Shown: one piece after another, positions 24,699 through 32,404 of the stretch | How the letters are laid out: every line of letters begins with the position of its first letter | Numbering within the stretch: the stretch's first letter is position 1 | DNA from: DASVLX01 sp036384655 | GTDB lineage: Bacteria; Actinomycetota; Actinomycetes; Mycobacteriales; Pseudonocardiaceae | DNA length: 32,699 nt | Direction: 5' to 3' | NCBI GenBank assembly: GCA_036384655.1 | Contig: DASVLX010000035.1 | Span: 1 to 32,699 of the forward strand | Translations under genes and position numbers: made by a program | The notes under the pieces: generated by a model | Database searches by the model: none | What the model was told of the DNA's origin: nothing | The model's input: the letters and a program-made list of their open reading frames with translations, nothing else

Positions 24699-24968
24699 AT
24701 GGACGAAAACCAGAACGCGGCGGGCGTGGTTCGGCGGTTGACCAGCGGTGAGCCGTGGGCGGTGGAGATCCGACCGGGCGCGCGGGTGGAACTTCTGCGC
24801 GAAGTGCCGGACGGTCCAGCGAGGGTGGTGTTCTCCGACCGGTATGCGTGGCCGCTGGCTGGTGATGTCTGGCTACCAATCTCGTTGATGTTGCCGGCCG
24901 ATGTGGCGAACCAACTGTTCGCCCAGGCCGCTCGGATGGCCAGGCCTAGCGAACCACCCGCTGGATGA
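24699..24968 (+). CDS. small hypothetical protein
   Basis: The product is 89 aa and starts three bases after the previous stop, so translation is probably coupled. It has a beta-rich middle (WAVEIRPGARVELLREVPDGP, ARVVFSDRYAWPL by sections), suggesting a small all-beta fold, and a helical C-terminus (ADVANQLFAQAARMA). I recognise no family and see no membrane segment or motif. Codon usage has high GC at third positions and fits a real gene. Confidence 0.6.
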   Translation: MDENQNAAGVVRRLTSGEPWAVEIRPGARVELLREVPDGPARVVFSDRYAWPLAGDVWLPISLMLPADVANQLFAQAARMARPSEPPAG

Positions 24969-25056
24969 CGTGGCTTTGACCAGCAGACTTGATCAGCGCT
25001 ACCGCCAGGTGCATGATCTGCCCGCCATGTCACGCGAGATGGACTGGAGCGACCAG

Positions 25057-25653
25057 ATGAGCATTGTCGACCAGCTTCCAGCCCTCATCGGGGTCGTTGT
25101 CGGGGCGACCATGTCCTATGTGTCCACGAGCCTCAGCGAACGAAGCCGTTGGCGGCGCAGCCAAGCGGTCCGTTGGGACGAACGACGGCTGACCGCCTAC
25201 ACGGACTACGGCAACGCCGTCAAGGAGCTTGTCCTGTTGGCCGACCGAATCGCCGCCGGGCGCGGTCTGAGCACGAGTCCTCAACCACTCGACCCGGACG
25301 AGGAAGCGCTCACGACACTGGCCGACGCGGCCGCGCGGTGCTCGGTCCTGCGCGAGACCCTGCGTCTGCTGGCCGACACCGACACAATTACCGCCGCCAC
25401 CAACATGAACCACCACGCGTGGCAGCTTGAATGGTTCGCGCGCGGTCAACTCGACGGTGGCCCCACCGCCTACGACCGGGCATTCAAGGAATACAAAAAA
25501 GCCCGCGACGAATATCTCCGCTGCGCCAGAAAGAGCCTGCAGGTGGCAGGACCCGGTGGCTCGCGCACAAGCTGGCCGCCACGATGGCAGCGCACCGCAG
25601 CCACTGCCCCCACCCCGGCCGAGCAGACCAGGTCGACTGGCGATTCTGACTGA
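25057..25653 (+). CDS. small membrane-anchored protein of unknown function
   Basis: The product is 198 aa from ATG 25057, which has GGAG seven bases upstream; ATG 25027 is in frame but has no better site. Residues about 5-25 (LPALIGVVVGATMSYVST) form one membrane helix, followed by a charged segment SERSRWRRSQAVRWDERR and helical cytoplasmic domain to about residue 165. The end is a disordered Pro/Thr/Arg tail. Similar short proteins with one N-terminal helix followed by RR-x-E-x-x-x-AY-x-x-Y are widespread in actinomycetes with unknown role. It is on the same strand as the two small genes but 88 bases away. Confidence 0.65.
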   Translation: MSIVDQLPALIGVVVGATMSYVSTSLSERSRWRRSQAVRWDERRLTAYTDYGNAVKELVLLADRIAAGRGLSTSPQPLDPDEEALTTLADAAARCSVLRETLRLLADTDTITAATNMNHHAWQLEWFARGQLDGGPTAYDRAFKEYKKARDEYLRCARKSLQVAGPGGSRTSWPPRWQRTAATAPTPAEQTRSTGDSD

Positions 25654-25697
25654 AGGTCGGTGCCGGTACCGCCGTTTCGCGGCGCCGGCACCGACCT
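25654..25697. terminator. bidirectional hairpin
   Basis: AGGTCGGTGCCGG (25654-25666) pairs perfectly with CCGGCACCGACCT (25685-25697) around an 18-base loop. It directly follows a plus-strand stop and precedes the end of a minus-strand gene, so it can terminate both. Confidence 0.75.
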
Positions 25698-25716
25698 CAG
25701 GAATTCGCGATGCTTG

Positions 25717-26580
25717 TCAGGCCTTCTTGGCCACGCCGGCGAGCAGGGCTGACTGGCCGGCGATGACCTCGTCGGTCGGCGTCGCGGGTTCGTCCGGCCC
25801 GGCCTCTTCGGTGTGCCAGTCATGCGTCCAGGTGACGCCGGGTTCAATCAGCGCGAAATCGCCAAACAGTTCGCGGAACTCGTCCTCATTGCGCAGGATG
25901 CCGTCAATGCCAGCCTTCGCGTAGCTTTCCTTCAGGTCCTGCATGGTGTCGGCGGTCTCCGCGGTGGTGCCGGCGACCGACAGCGCCAGGTACGAACCAG
26001 AGGGCAACAGCTCCCGCAGCTTGGCGATGGACTTCGAGCCGACATCCGTCCCGTCGGGACCCGGCTGGGCGACGTGCAGGACGGCGAGAACCAGAAGACC
26101 GACAGGCTCGTCAAGGTTGATCTTGCCGGTCTCCGCGACCTTCTCCCACAGATGCTCGGGAGCTCGCAGGTCGGCGTTGATGGTGGCGTGCCTGGCCAGA
26201 TCGCCGTGCTGCTCCAGGAGGATCGTGGAGTGCGCGACCGCGACCGGCTCGTTGTCGACGTAGACGACGTGGGTGTCCGGGCTGGCCTCGTCAGCCACCT
26301 CGTGGGTGTTGCCCACGGTCGGAACGCCGGACCCGATGTCGATGAACTGGTGGATGCCCTGCTTGATGAGGTAGCGCACCACCCGGCGCAGGAACAGCCG
26401 GTTGGCCAGTGCCGTCTCCCGGATGCCCGGAAAACGCTGAATGAGCACGTCACCCGCGGCGCGGTCGATGGCCCAGTTGGCCGTACCACCGAGGAAGTAG
26501 TCATAGACCCGAGCGATGCTCGGCTTGCTCAGGTCCAGTCCTTGCGGCGGGTACGGATCTTCGTCGATGATCTCAGCCAC
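25717..26580 (-). CDS. SAM-dependent methyltransferase, Methyltransf_19 (DUF574) family, copy 1
   Basis: The product is 287 aa starting with GTG, with GGAGG seven bases upstream. The family start is clear: PSIARVYDYFLGGTANWAIDR. The SAM-binding glycine motif is FIDIGSGVPTVGNTHEVA and the acidic residue of motif II lies in VVYVDNEPVAVAHS. LAVLHV follows. These proteins occur in many copies in filamentous actinomycetes and their substrates are unknown. The next gene upstream is a close paralogue of the same length, with roughly two-thirds identity by eye. Its own promoter and ribosome-binding site are copied as well. Confidence 0.9.
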   Translation of the reverse strand: MAEIIDEDPYPPQGLDLSKPSIARVYDYFLGGTANWAIDRAAGDVLIQRFPGIRETALANRLFLRRVVRYLIKQGIHQFIDIGSGVPTVGNTHEVADEASPDTHVVYVDNEPVAVAHSTILLEQHGDLARHATINADLRAPEHLWEKVAETGKINLDEPVGLLVLAVLHVAQPGPDGTDVGSKSIAKLRELLPSGSYLALSVAGTTAETADTMQDLKESYAKAGIDGILRNEDEFRELFGDFALIEPGVTWTHDWHTEEAGPDEPATPTDEVIAGQSALLAGVAKKA

Positions 26581-26582
26581 GG

Positions 26583-26645
26583 TGGTTCCTCCAGTCGAGC
26601 GACACGCCAGTGATCATAACTTCGACTTGAGTCATTTGGGACCAC
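26583..26645 (-). promoter_or_regulatory. promoter of methyltransferase copy 1
   Basis: Minus-strand TATGAT (26613-26618) is a likely -10 about 33 bases before the GTG. The 63-base block through the ribosome-binding site is strongly similar to the block upstream of the paralogue (27572-27635), where the -10 reads TACGAT (27603-27608). No good -35 is visible in either. Confidence 0.5.
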
Positions 26646-26705
26646 TGTGACCAAGGACCGAAACGATCCAGTGCCGCCGTAGCGAGCCCAGCCCGCGCCT
26701 TTGGG

Positions 26706-27569
26706 CTAGACCTTCCTGGCGACGCCGGCCAGCACCCCAGACTCGCCGGGCGCGAACTCGTACCGCAGTGCCTTGGGTCCGGCCTCCTCCCGATGCCAGG
26801 CATCGGTCCAGGTGATGCCCGGTTCCACCAACTCGAAGTCGCCGAAGAACTCGCGGAACTCGTCCTCGGTCCGCCAAATCACCGGGTTGCCGGCCGCGTC
26901 ATACATGGCCTTGAGCCGGTCCAGGAGTGCGCCGGTCACCGGTGGCGTTCCGGACTTGCTGACATGGGAAAGCGCGAGGTAGGAACCGGTTGGCAGCAGT
27001 TCGCGGTACTGGGCGATCGCCTGCGGACCGACGTCGGTGCCGTTGGGCCCCGGCTGGGAGACGTGTAGGACAGCGATCACCAGCAGACCGATCGGCTCGT
27101 CGAGGTTGATCTTGCCGGTCTCGGCCACCTTCTTCCACAGACGGTCGGGGGAGCGGAGGTCGCCGTTGATGGCCGCGTGCCGCGCCAGATCACCGTGCTG
27201 TTCCAACAGAATCGTGGAGTGCGCGACGGCCACCGGCTCGTTGTCGACATAAACGACCCGGGTTTCCGGGTCGGCCTCGTCGGCAACCTGGTGGGTGTTG
27301 CCGACCGTCGGAATGCCGGAGCCGATGTCGACGAACTGGCGAACACCCTGCCGCACGAGGTACCGCACCGCGCGGTGCAGGAACAGCCGGTTGGCCATCG
27401 TCATCAACTTGACGATGGGGAATCCCTTACTGATCTTCTCGCCGAACTCCCGGTCAATCGCCCAGTTGGCGGTGCCACCCAGAAGATAGTCATAGACCCG
27501 GGCGACGCTCGGCTTACTCAGGTCGACGCCCTGCGGAGGGTACGGATCTTTCCTGGCTGTCTCGGCCAC
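26706..27569 (-). CDS. SAM-dependent methyltransferase, Methyltransf_19 (DUF574) family, copy 2
   Basis: The product is 287 aa starting with GTG, with GGAGG upstream. It has the same signatures as copy 1: KPSVARVYDYLLGGTANWAIDR, FVDIGSGIPTVGNTHQVA, VVYVDNEPVAVAHS and EPGITWTDAWHREEAGP at the end. The arrangement indicates a tandem gene duplication followed by divergence. Differences cluster in the last third (for example GTPPVTGALLDRLKAMYDAA instead of the TTAETADTMQD region), which is where substrate choice is expected to be determined; this is inference. The substrate is unknown. Confidence 0.9.
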   Translation of the reverse strand: MAETARKDPYPPQGVDLSKPSVARVYDYLLGGTANWAIDREFGEKISKGFPIVKLMTMANRLFLHRAVRYLVRQGVRQFVDIGSGIPTVGNTHQVADEADPETRVVYVDNEPVAVAHSTILLEQHGDLARHAAINGDLRSPDRLWKKVAETGKINLDEPIGLLVIAVLHVSQPGPNGTDVGPQAIAQYRELLPTGSYLALSHVSKSGTPPVTGALLDRLKAMYDAAGNPVIWRTEDEFREFFGDFELVEPGITWTDAWHREEAGPKALRYEFAPGESGVLAGVARKV

Positions 27570-27571
27570 CG

Positions 27572-27635
27572 CGGTTCCTCCCGTCGATCGGTACGCCCGA
27601 TGATCGTAGCGCCGTGAATGGTCATCTTGGGCCGG
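27572..27635 (-). promoter_or_regulatory. promoter of methyltransferase copy 2
   Basis: The duplicated counterpart of the copy 1 promoter: minus-strand TACGAT (27603-27608), followed by the conserved GATCGAC-GGGAGGAACC stretch at the ribosome-binding site. Confidence 0.45.
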
Positions 27636-27656
27636 AACGGGAGGGTCAACCGCGAT

Positions 27657-27983
27657 CTAACGCCGGCGGCCCCGGCGCAGTGGAGCGATGCGGGCCGCCT
27701 GATCCTGGTCGCACTCGCAGTCCGGTTCGGACTCGACCAGCAGTGATGTGTCCTTGGCGCCGCCGTGCACGGAGTCACCCGCGTCGAGGATCTTCGTCCA
27801 CAGCGGGGTCTCGTCGGAGAGATCCAGGTCGTCACCGCAGAGTTTGCGGGTCGCGGACGCCAGCCACTCCACCGCCGCCGCGGTCTCCGTGAAGACGTCG
27901 TCGGGTTCCCAGTCGGTCCGCTCCGGTCGCGGCGGGATGTTGGCCGCCCGGACGCCGGGCGCGACGTAGGCATGCAGATGCAT
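27657..27983 (-). CDS. small hypothetical protein
   Basis: The product is 108 aa from ATG 27983. I do not recognise the family. It starts MHLHAYVAPGVRAANI, has an acidic helical middle (DVFTETAAAVEWLASATRKL), a segment DETPLWTKILDAGDSVHGG, and ends with acidic then basic residues (CECDQDQAARIAPLRRGRRR). No membrane helix or signal is present. It lacks an obvious ribosome-binding site, and the upstream ATGCA-TC-TGCAT palindrome overlaps the start. High third-position GC over the whole length supports coding. It stands alone between the methyltransferase pair and the GH16 gene. Confidence 0.6.
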   Translation of the reverse strand: MHLHAYVAPGVRAANIPPRPERTDWEPDDVFTETAAAVEWLASATRKLCGDDLDLSDETPLWTKILDAGDSVHGGAKDTSLLVESEPDCECDQDQAARIAPLRRGRRR

Positions 27984-28179
27984 GTAGCAACGTTAACCGG
28001 TGCCACCAACTATCAACAATTGACACACACAGTGACGACATCCGCGGTCGAGTGCTGGCGTGAACGTGAACATCACAGGATTTTCACATCCATCACTGGC
28101 CGTCGCTGAATCGGCCTGAGCTGGGTGAACGCGTGTCGCTCTTGGTGTGGACGGGACTGTGCGGCAGCCGGTCGCCGCC

Positions 28180-28249
28180 TTGACAGCCCGCCAAGATGGA
28201 AACACTCTCAGTAATCGAGATTGTTCTTGGCTCACTTCCACGCGGGAGG
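28180..28249 (+). promoter_or_regulatory. candidate promoter and ribosome-binding site of the GH16 gene
   Basis: TTGACA (28180-28185) with a 17-base spacer to a weak CACTCT (28203-28208), then GGGAGG (28244-28249) nine bases before GTG 28259. The 196 bases further upstream (27984-28179) contain another TTGACA near 28019 and a GTGAA...TTCAC inverted repeat, but no gene. Confidence 0.45.
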
Positions 28250-28258
28250 TCAGTGCCA

Positions 28259-29242
28259 GTGTCGATGCCACCGCCAATATCACTGCCCACAACACTGCCA
28301 GTATCAGAGTCATCAAGGGGGAAAGTCTTCGCCGGCTGGCGCCGATGGTGGGCGGTCGCCGTCGTCGCGATCACCCAACTGGGCGCCTCGGCGGCGGTGG
28401 CGATCGCCGCGCCGCCGGCCAGTGCGGCACCATCGAGCCCGACCGCGTTGCGCGCGCAGTCGGACTGGTCACTTGTGTTCAGCGACGATTTCGGCGGACC
28501 GGCCGGAAGTCCTCCCTCGTCCGCGAACTGGACGTACGACACCGGTCCGGGGTCGAACTTCGGCACCGGTGAGATCGAGACCATGACGAACTCGACCAGC
28601 AACGTCTATCTGGACGGAAACGGCAATCTGATGATCAGGGCGCTGGGGTCGGGGAATTCCTGGACCTCGGGCCGGATTCACACCTGGGGCGCCAATGTCG
28701 TGGCACCGGCGGGCGGCGAGCTGGAGGTCATCGCCTCGATCGAACAGCCCAACCCGGGCAGTGGGTTGGGGTACTGGCCGGCGTTCTGGATGCTCGGTCC
28801 CGGTCAGTGGCCGGAGAACGGCGAGATCGACATCCTGGAGGACGTCAACGCGCTGTCGGAGCACTCCGGAACGTTCCACTGTGGAACGCTTCCCGGCGGA
28901 CCGTGCAACGAGGGCAACGGAATCGGTAGTGGCCTGCAGGGCTGCGGCGGCTGCCAAACCGGATATCACACCTACACCGCGATCGTGGACCGGCGGAACA
29001 CCTCGGACGAGTCAATCACCTGGTATCTCGACGGGAACCAGTTCTTCCGGGTGGACGAGCACCAGTTCGACACCGGAACCTGGCAGGCCGCCGTCGACCA
29101 CAACTTCATGATTATCCTCGACCTGGCGATGGGCGGCGGCTACCCGAACGGCGTGTGTGGCTGTTCGACGCCCACCAACGCGACAACCTCGGGTGCCACG
29201 ATGAACGTCGCCTACGTGGACGCCTACCAGACCAACGGATAG
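28259..29242 (+). CDS. secreted glycoside hydrolase family 16 (beta-glucanase type)
   Basis: The product is 327 aa from GTG 28259, which is best spaced from GGGAGG; an ATG two codons on and an ATG at 28196 are alternatives. After a long n-region comes RRWWAVAVVAITQLGASAAV and a cleavage site near ASAAP, so a signal peptide exports it. The catalytic motif is EIDILE (about residue 190), the ExDxxE of GH16, in which the first Glu is nucleophile and the last the acid/base. Other family marks are WPAFWMLG, YHTYTAIVDR and MIILDLAMGG. Paired cysteines (HCGTLPGGPC, GCGGC) suggest disulfides. It probably cleaves beta-1,3 or beta-1,3-1,4 glucans outside the cell. No carbohydrate-binding module is fused. 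It is a single-gene unit. Confidence 0.9.
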   Translation: MSMPPPISLPTTLPVSESSRGKVFAGWRRWWAVAVVAITQLGASAAVAIAAPPASAAPSSPTALRAQSDWSLVFSDDFGGPAGSPPSSANWTYDTGPGSNFGTGEIETMTNSTSNVYLDGNGNLMIRALGSGNSWTSGRIHTWGANVVAPAGGELEVIASIEQPNPGSGLGYWPAFWMLGPGQWPENGEIDILEDVNALSEHSGTFHCGTLPGGPCNEGNGIGSGLQGCGGCQTGYHTYTAIVDRRNTSDESITWYLDGNQFFRVDEHQFDTGTWQAAVDHNFMIILDLAMGGGYPNGVCGCSTPTNATTSGATMNVAYVDAYQTNG

Positions 29243-29305
29243 CGGCCGGCCGGCCGACACGCTGTCGAGGGAGTGCCACTCTCGGTCCTCCCCGGCGCGT
29301 GCGGG

Positions 29306-29584
29306 CTAGAGAGGATCTGATTCCTGCTCAGCGTTGAGCCTCGCGGCAGCGAGGATACGTTCCTCAACGGGCGATCCGTACATCAACTCGTCGAGGGCTA
29401 TGTCGAGAGCCTGCGCCAACAGATCAAGCTCGACGAGGGTGACACGCACCGGCTGCCCGGCCTCGACCTTCTGAAGCAGGGACAGGGAGATCCCCGTTCG
29501 GGCCTGGACATCACGTGGTGACAGCCCGTCTCGCTCGCGCCTCACTCGTACCCGCGTTCCCAGCTCGACGTAGTCAACGTGCAT
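29306..29584 (-). CDS. small XRE-family transcriptional regulator
   Basis: The product is 92 aa from ATG 29584. It has a classic HTH (VRRERDGLSPRDVQARTG, then SLSLLQKVEAGQPVRVTL) in residues about 10-60 and a short acidic tail. AAGGCGGGG upstream is a moderate ribosome-binding site, and CATAAT on the minus strand (29622-29627) is a candidate -10. The gene is divergent from higB, so its promoter shares the 174-base gap. Whether it controls higBA or something else is unknown. It is a complete small gene, not a fragment. Confidence 0.75.
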   Translation of the reverse strand: MHVDYVELGTRVRVRRERDGLSPRDVQARTGISLSLLQKVEAGQPVRVTLVELDLLAQALDIALDELMYGSPVEERILAAARLNAEQESDPL

Positions 29585-29732
29585 CCGCCCCGCCTTCCTA
29601 CTGAACCTACAACTGAATGGGATTATGCACCCTAGTTCCGAGAGGCTGGACGGCGACGCTCGGGGATGCCCAGCGGTGAGTGGCCATCGGTGGCACTCAT
29701 GGTCCACGATCGGCGTTGGAGGCCCCGGGGGA

Positions 29733-29750
29733 TATAATAGCTGTGTTATA
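29733..29750 (+). promoter_or_regulatory. higBA promoter with overlapping inverted repeat
   Basis: TATAAT (29733-29738) is a perfect -10 in an otherwise GC-rich region. It is part of the inverted repeat TATAA-N8-TTATA (29733-29750), a likely operator for HigA autoregulation. Transcription would start near 29745, only about 14 bases before GTG 29759, and no ribosome-binding site is visible, so translation is nearly leaderless. No clear -35 was found. Confidence 0.55.
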
Positions 29751-29758
29751 GTCTCCTG

Positions 29759-30133
29759 GTGGTCTGGGAGATCGAGCTGGCAGAAGAGGTCAACGACTGG
29801 TTCCTTACCCTGTGTCGCGAGGATCCGGTGACCGCTGAACGGGTTGAAGACGCCATCGACGTTCTTGAATGCCGTGGACCTGCCCTTGGTCGCCCGATGG
29901 CGGATAGGATCAAGGGATCGGAGATCCACAACCTGAAAGAGTTGCGCCCTGCCTCGAGTGGTGCGTCCGAGGTACGCATACTTTTTGTGTTCGACCCGAG
30001 ACGGTGCGCTGTTTTGCTTGTTGCCGGAGACAAGCGGAATCGATGGTCGCGGTGGTACGACGAAGCGATACCGCTTGCTGAGCAGCGATACAAGAGGCAC
30101 CTAGCCGAGTTGGAGGTCGACAATGATGACTAG
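29759..30133 (+). CDS. higB: HigB/RelE-superfamily toxin (Gp49-like)
   Basis: The product is 124 aa, starting GTG-GTC-TGG. The fold signatures are EVNDWFLTLCREDP, LGRPMADRIKGSEIHNLKELRP and VRILFVFDPRRCAVLLVAGDKRNRW with YDEAIPLAEQRY (features given by position: about 70-115). This is the PF05973 phage-derived Gp49/HigB group, mRNA interferases that cut mRNA at the ribosome. It precedes its antitoxin and overlaps it by 11 bases, the usual HigBA order. The AT-rich promoter and repeat upstream fit autoregulation. Lower GC than neighbours suggests transfer. Confidence 0.87.
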   Translation: MVWEIELAEEVNDWFLTLCREDPVTAERVEDAIDVLECRGPALGRPMADRIKGSEIHNLKELRPASSGASEVRILFVFDPRRCAVLLVAGDKRNRWSRWYDEAIPLAEQRYKRHLAELEVDNDD

Positions 30134-30509
30134 CTGGAAAGAGGTCAAGGCTCGCAAGCGCGAGATCGATGAAGCTGCTGGCCGTGACGTGGTCGCGGCG
30201 AAGGCCGAGGCAAAGCGGGCCACGGCTGCCTACGTGCTCGGATATCGCCTCAGTGAGCTGCGTGAGCGCGCCAGCCTGAGTCAGGCTGAGGTCGCCAGGC
30301 GGATGGGCGTGACGCAGCCGAGGGTTTCCGCGATCGAGAAGGGCGATCCGGACCAGATGACGCTGGAGACAATCCGGCGCTATGTCGCGGCGCTTGGCGG
30401 CAGGCTTCGCCTGGTTGCCGGCTTCGGTGATCACGACGAGATTGTTTCCACCACCACGGTCGACAACGCGGACAACACAGACCAGGGTGCCGAGTTCGCG
30501 ACCGCCTGA
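30123..30509 (+). CDS. higA: HigA-like XRE antitoxin
   Basis: The product is 128 aa from ATG 30123 or one codon later (ATG 30126). The N-terminus is a charged helix (VKARKREIDEAAGRD) that may wrap the toxin. An XRE helix-turn-helix follows at about residues 40-95 (LSQAEVARRMGVTQPRVSAIEKG). It ends with a disordered acidic tail. It should neutralise HigB and repress the operon. The start overlaps the toxin gene by 11 bases, so translation is coupled. Confidence 0.87.
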   Translation: MMTSWKEVKARKREIDEAAGRDVVAAKAEAKRATAAYVLGYRLSELRERASLSQAEVARRMGVTQPRVSAIEKGDPDQMTLETIRRYVAALGGRLRLVAGFGDHDEIVSTTTVDNADNTDQGAEFATA

Positions 30510-30539
30510 ACGGATAGCCGCCAGGGTTTGCTCCGCCGT

Positions 30540-31403
30540 TCAGGCCATGCCGCGGAAGCAGGCGCTGGGTGGGCGGGTCGCGCGGATGCTGGCGACCATC
30601 TCGACCACGTGCCGGGTCTGGCGCACCTGGTGGGCGCGGAAGACGGCGGCACCCTGCCAGGCGGCGATGGCGGTGGCGGCCAGCGTGCCGTCCACCCGGT
30701 CCTGCAGTGGTGCCCCCAGGGTCTCGCCGACGAAGTCCTTGTTGGACAGTGCCATGAGCACCGGCCAGCCGGTCGCGCTGAGCTCGTCGGCGCGGCGCAA
30801 CAACTCCAGGCCGTGCCAGGTGTTCTTGCCGAAGTCGTGGGTGGGGTCGATGAGCACGCCCTCGCGCGGCACGCCGAGCTTCACGACCTGCTCCGCGCGG
30901 GTGATCACCTCGTCCAGGACGGACCTGACGACGTCCGGGTAGTGCACCCGGAACGGCCGGGTGCGCGGTGGCACGCCACCGGTGTGAGAGCAGACGTATC
31001 CGGCGCCGAACTCGGCGGCCACCTCGGCCAGCGTCGGGTCCGCGCCCTGCCAGGTGTCGTTGAGCAGGTCGGCACCCGCGGCGCAGGCCCGCCGGCCGAC
31101 CTCGTTGCGCCAGGTGTCGACGCTGATCACCAGGTCGGGAAAGCGTTCCCGGACCGCCGCCACCAGCGGCACGACCCGCCGGATCTCCTCCTCGACATCC
31201 ACCTCGGCACCAGGGCCGGCCTTGACGCCGCCGATGTCGACGATGTCGGCTCCGTCGTCCACCGCCGTGCGCACGGCATCCAACGCGCGTTCGAACCCGA
31301 AGGTCTCGCCGTGGTCATAGAAGGAGTCGGGAGTCCGGTTGACGATCGCCATCACGAGCGCGCGATCACGATCAACCCGCCGTCCCCGAAAGATGAGGCT
31401 CAC
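30540..31403 (-). CDS. folP: dihydropteroate synthase (FolP-type)
   Basis: The product is 287 aa from GTG 31403, overlapping a TGA in frame with the upstream gene. The N-terminus has VMAIVNRTPDSFYDHG, the family's glycine/threonine loop. DIVDIGGVKAGPG, ISVDTWRNEV, LLNDTWQG, ILIDPTHDFGKN-like GVLIDPTHDFGKN and the C-terminal AFRAHQVRQT-type VFRAHQVRQT follow. In DHPS the typical first loop is NVTPDSFSDGG and the second D-x-GGESTRPG; here the latter is DIGGVKAGPG. This departure is the mark of the FolP2 paralogue group, as in Mycobacterium Rv1207, which is not an active DHPS. Hence folate synthesis is not certain. The neighbour gpgS seen in Mycobacterium is absent. Confidence 0.8.
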   Translation of the reverse strand: MSLIFRGRRVDRDRALVMAIVNRTPDSFYDHGETFGFERALDAVRTAVDDGADIVDIGGVKAGPGAEVDVEEEIRRVVPLVAAVRERFPDLVISVDTWRNEVGRRACAAGADLLNDTWQGADPTLAEVAAEFGAGYVCSHTGGVPPRTRPFRVHYPDVVRSVLDEVITRAEQVVKLGVPREGVLIDPTHDFGKNTWHGLELLRRADELSATGWPVLMALSNKDFVGETLGAPLQDRVDGTLAATAIAAWQGAAVFRAHQVRQTRHVVEMVASIRATRPPSACFRGMA

Positions 31404-31510
31404 GGTGCGTCCAGCGGCGGCGTGTCCAACGGCGGTGGCTCCTCCTGCGGCACGATCCGGGGCCGGGCCTGCCGGCCGAGGCGCCCTCGTCGCCAGTATG
31501 CCTGGTTCCG
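31403..31510 (-). other. open frame continuing past the methyltransferase stop up to folP
   Basis: After the TAG of the upstream methyltransferase gene, the same frame stays open for 35 sense codons with GC-rich third positions and ends at a TGA that overlaps the folP GTG. It would encode a basic then Pro/Asp/Leu-rich tail (PQEEPPPLDTPPLDAP). No start codon gives a sensible independent gene. It is probably a spacer, possibly a read-through extension. Confidence 0.3.
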
Positions 31511-32269
31511 CTAGGCGCGGCGGGCGATCTGGACGAAGTTGCCTCGACGGGCGGGCACGACGCCGCCGTGCTGCCGGATGGTCTCGGCCACCTTGCGCTG
31601 CAGTTCGACAAGCTGCTCGGGCGGCAACTGCCGGTGATCGCTGTAGGTCGCGATCAGCTCGACCCAGGCCTCACCGGTGAGCGGTTCGACCGCGAGGTCC
31701 AGTTTGCTCTCGAAATCGGTGAACTGCGGGTAGTCCCGAAAAGCATCGGGGAGCGACATATTGCGCCGGGGTGGCTGGTTGACATGCGAGCGCTGCCCCG
31801 GATAGTCGCGGTAGATCGCGTCGATGGCGCTACTCAGTGGTTCGTCCACGGTGTAGAAGCTCCACAGGCGCGCCATCGTGCCACCGGGCCGCAGCAACTT
31901 CGCGACCTTGGGAATCCCGAGCGCGGGATTGATCCAGTGCCAGGCGTTGCCGCAGGTGATGAGGTCGAACTGGCGGCCGTTCGGGTCCCAGTTCTCGAAG
32001 GTGGCGATCTCCACCGGAATGCCGTGGCCGCGCGCGATCTCGGCCATTCGGGGGTCGAGCTCGACGCCCACCACATCCAGCCCGCGCGACGCCAGCGCCA
32101 CGGACACCTTCCCGGTGCCACAGGCGATGTCGAGCACGCCGTTGGGGCGGACGGCGGCGAGCTGATCAATCAGCGCTGCGGAGAATCCGGGACGGTAGCG
32201 GTCGTAATTGTCGGCGACTGAACCAAAGGATTCGGCTCGCGCACGATCAAGATGGAGCTCTTCGGTCAC
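31511..32269 (-). CDS. class I SAM-dependent methyltransferase
   Basis: The product is 252 aa from GTG 32269; a longer frame to a TTG at 32323 has no ribosome-binding site. The SAM motif is VLDIACGTGKVSVALA (about residue 45), the acidic ribose-binding residue is in VVGVELDPRMAEIA, and motif III includes FDLITCGNAWHWI. The C-terminal half (PPRRNMSLPDAF, ELIATYSDHRQLPPEQ) is typical of the Methyltransf_11 group related to ubiquinone/trans-aconitate methylases. The substrate is unknown. It overlaps no gene but its stop lies 107 bases before folP in the same direction, so the two may be cotranscribed. Confidence 0.87.
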   Translation of the reverse strand: MTEELHLDRARAESFGSVADNYDRYRPGFSAALIDQLAAVRPNGVLDIACGTGKVSVALASRGLDVVGVELDPRMAEIARGHGIPVEIATFENWDPNGRQFDLITCGNAWHWINPALGIPKVAKLLRPGGTMARLWSFYTVDEPLSSAIDAIYRDYPGQRSHVNQPPRRNMSLPDAFRDYPQFTDFESKLDLAVEPLTGEAWVELIATYSDHRQLPPEQLVELQRKVAETIRQHGGVVPARRGNFVQIARRA

Positions 32270-32404
32270 GCCACGATGATACGAGTCCGATCGCGACGCT
32301 CGCCGGCCGGGCAATTTTGGCAAAAGGAGAGGTTTTCAGCGAAAGGTTACCTGGCTCACATTGTTTCTCTACGGAGGTGTCGGGTTGACCGCCACCCGGT
32401 CCCG

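Noticed and set aside
32379..32404. GGAGGTGTCGGG-TTG near 32376-32388 as the start of a plus-strand gene
   Set aside because: The ribosome-binding site looks good, but the frame is short and enters the minus-strand serine hydrolase gene with no recognisable product.
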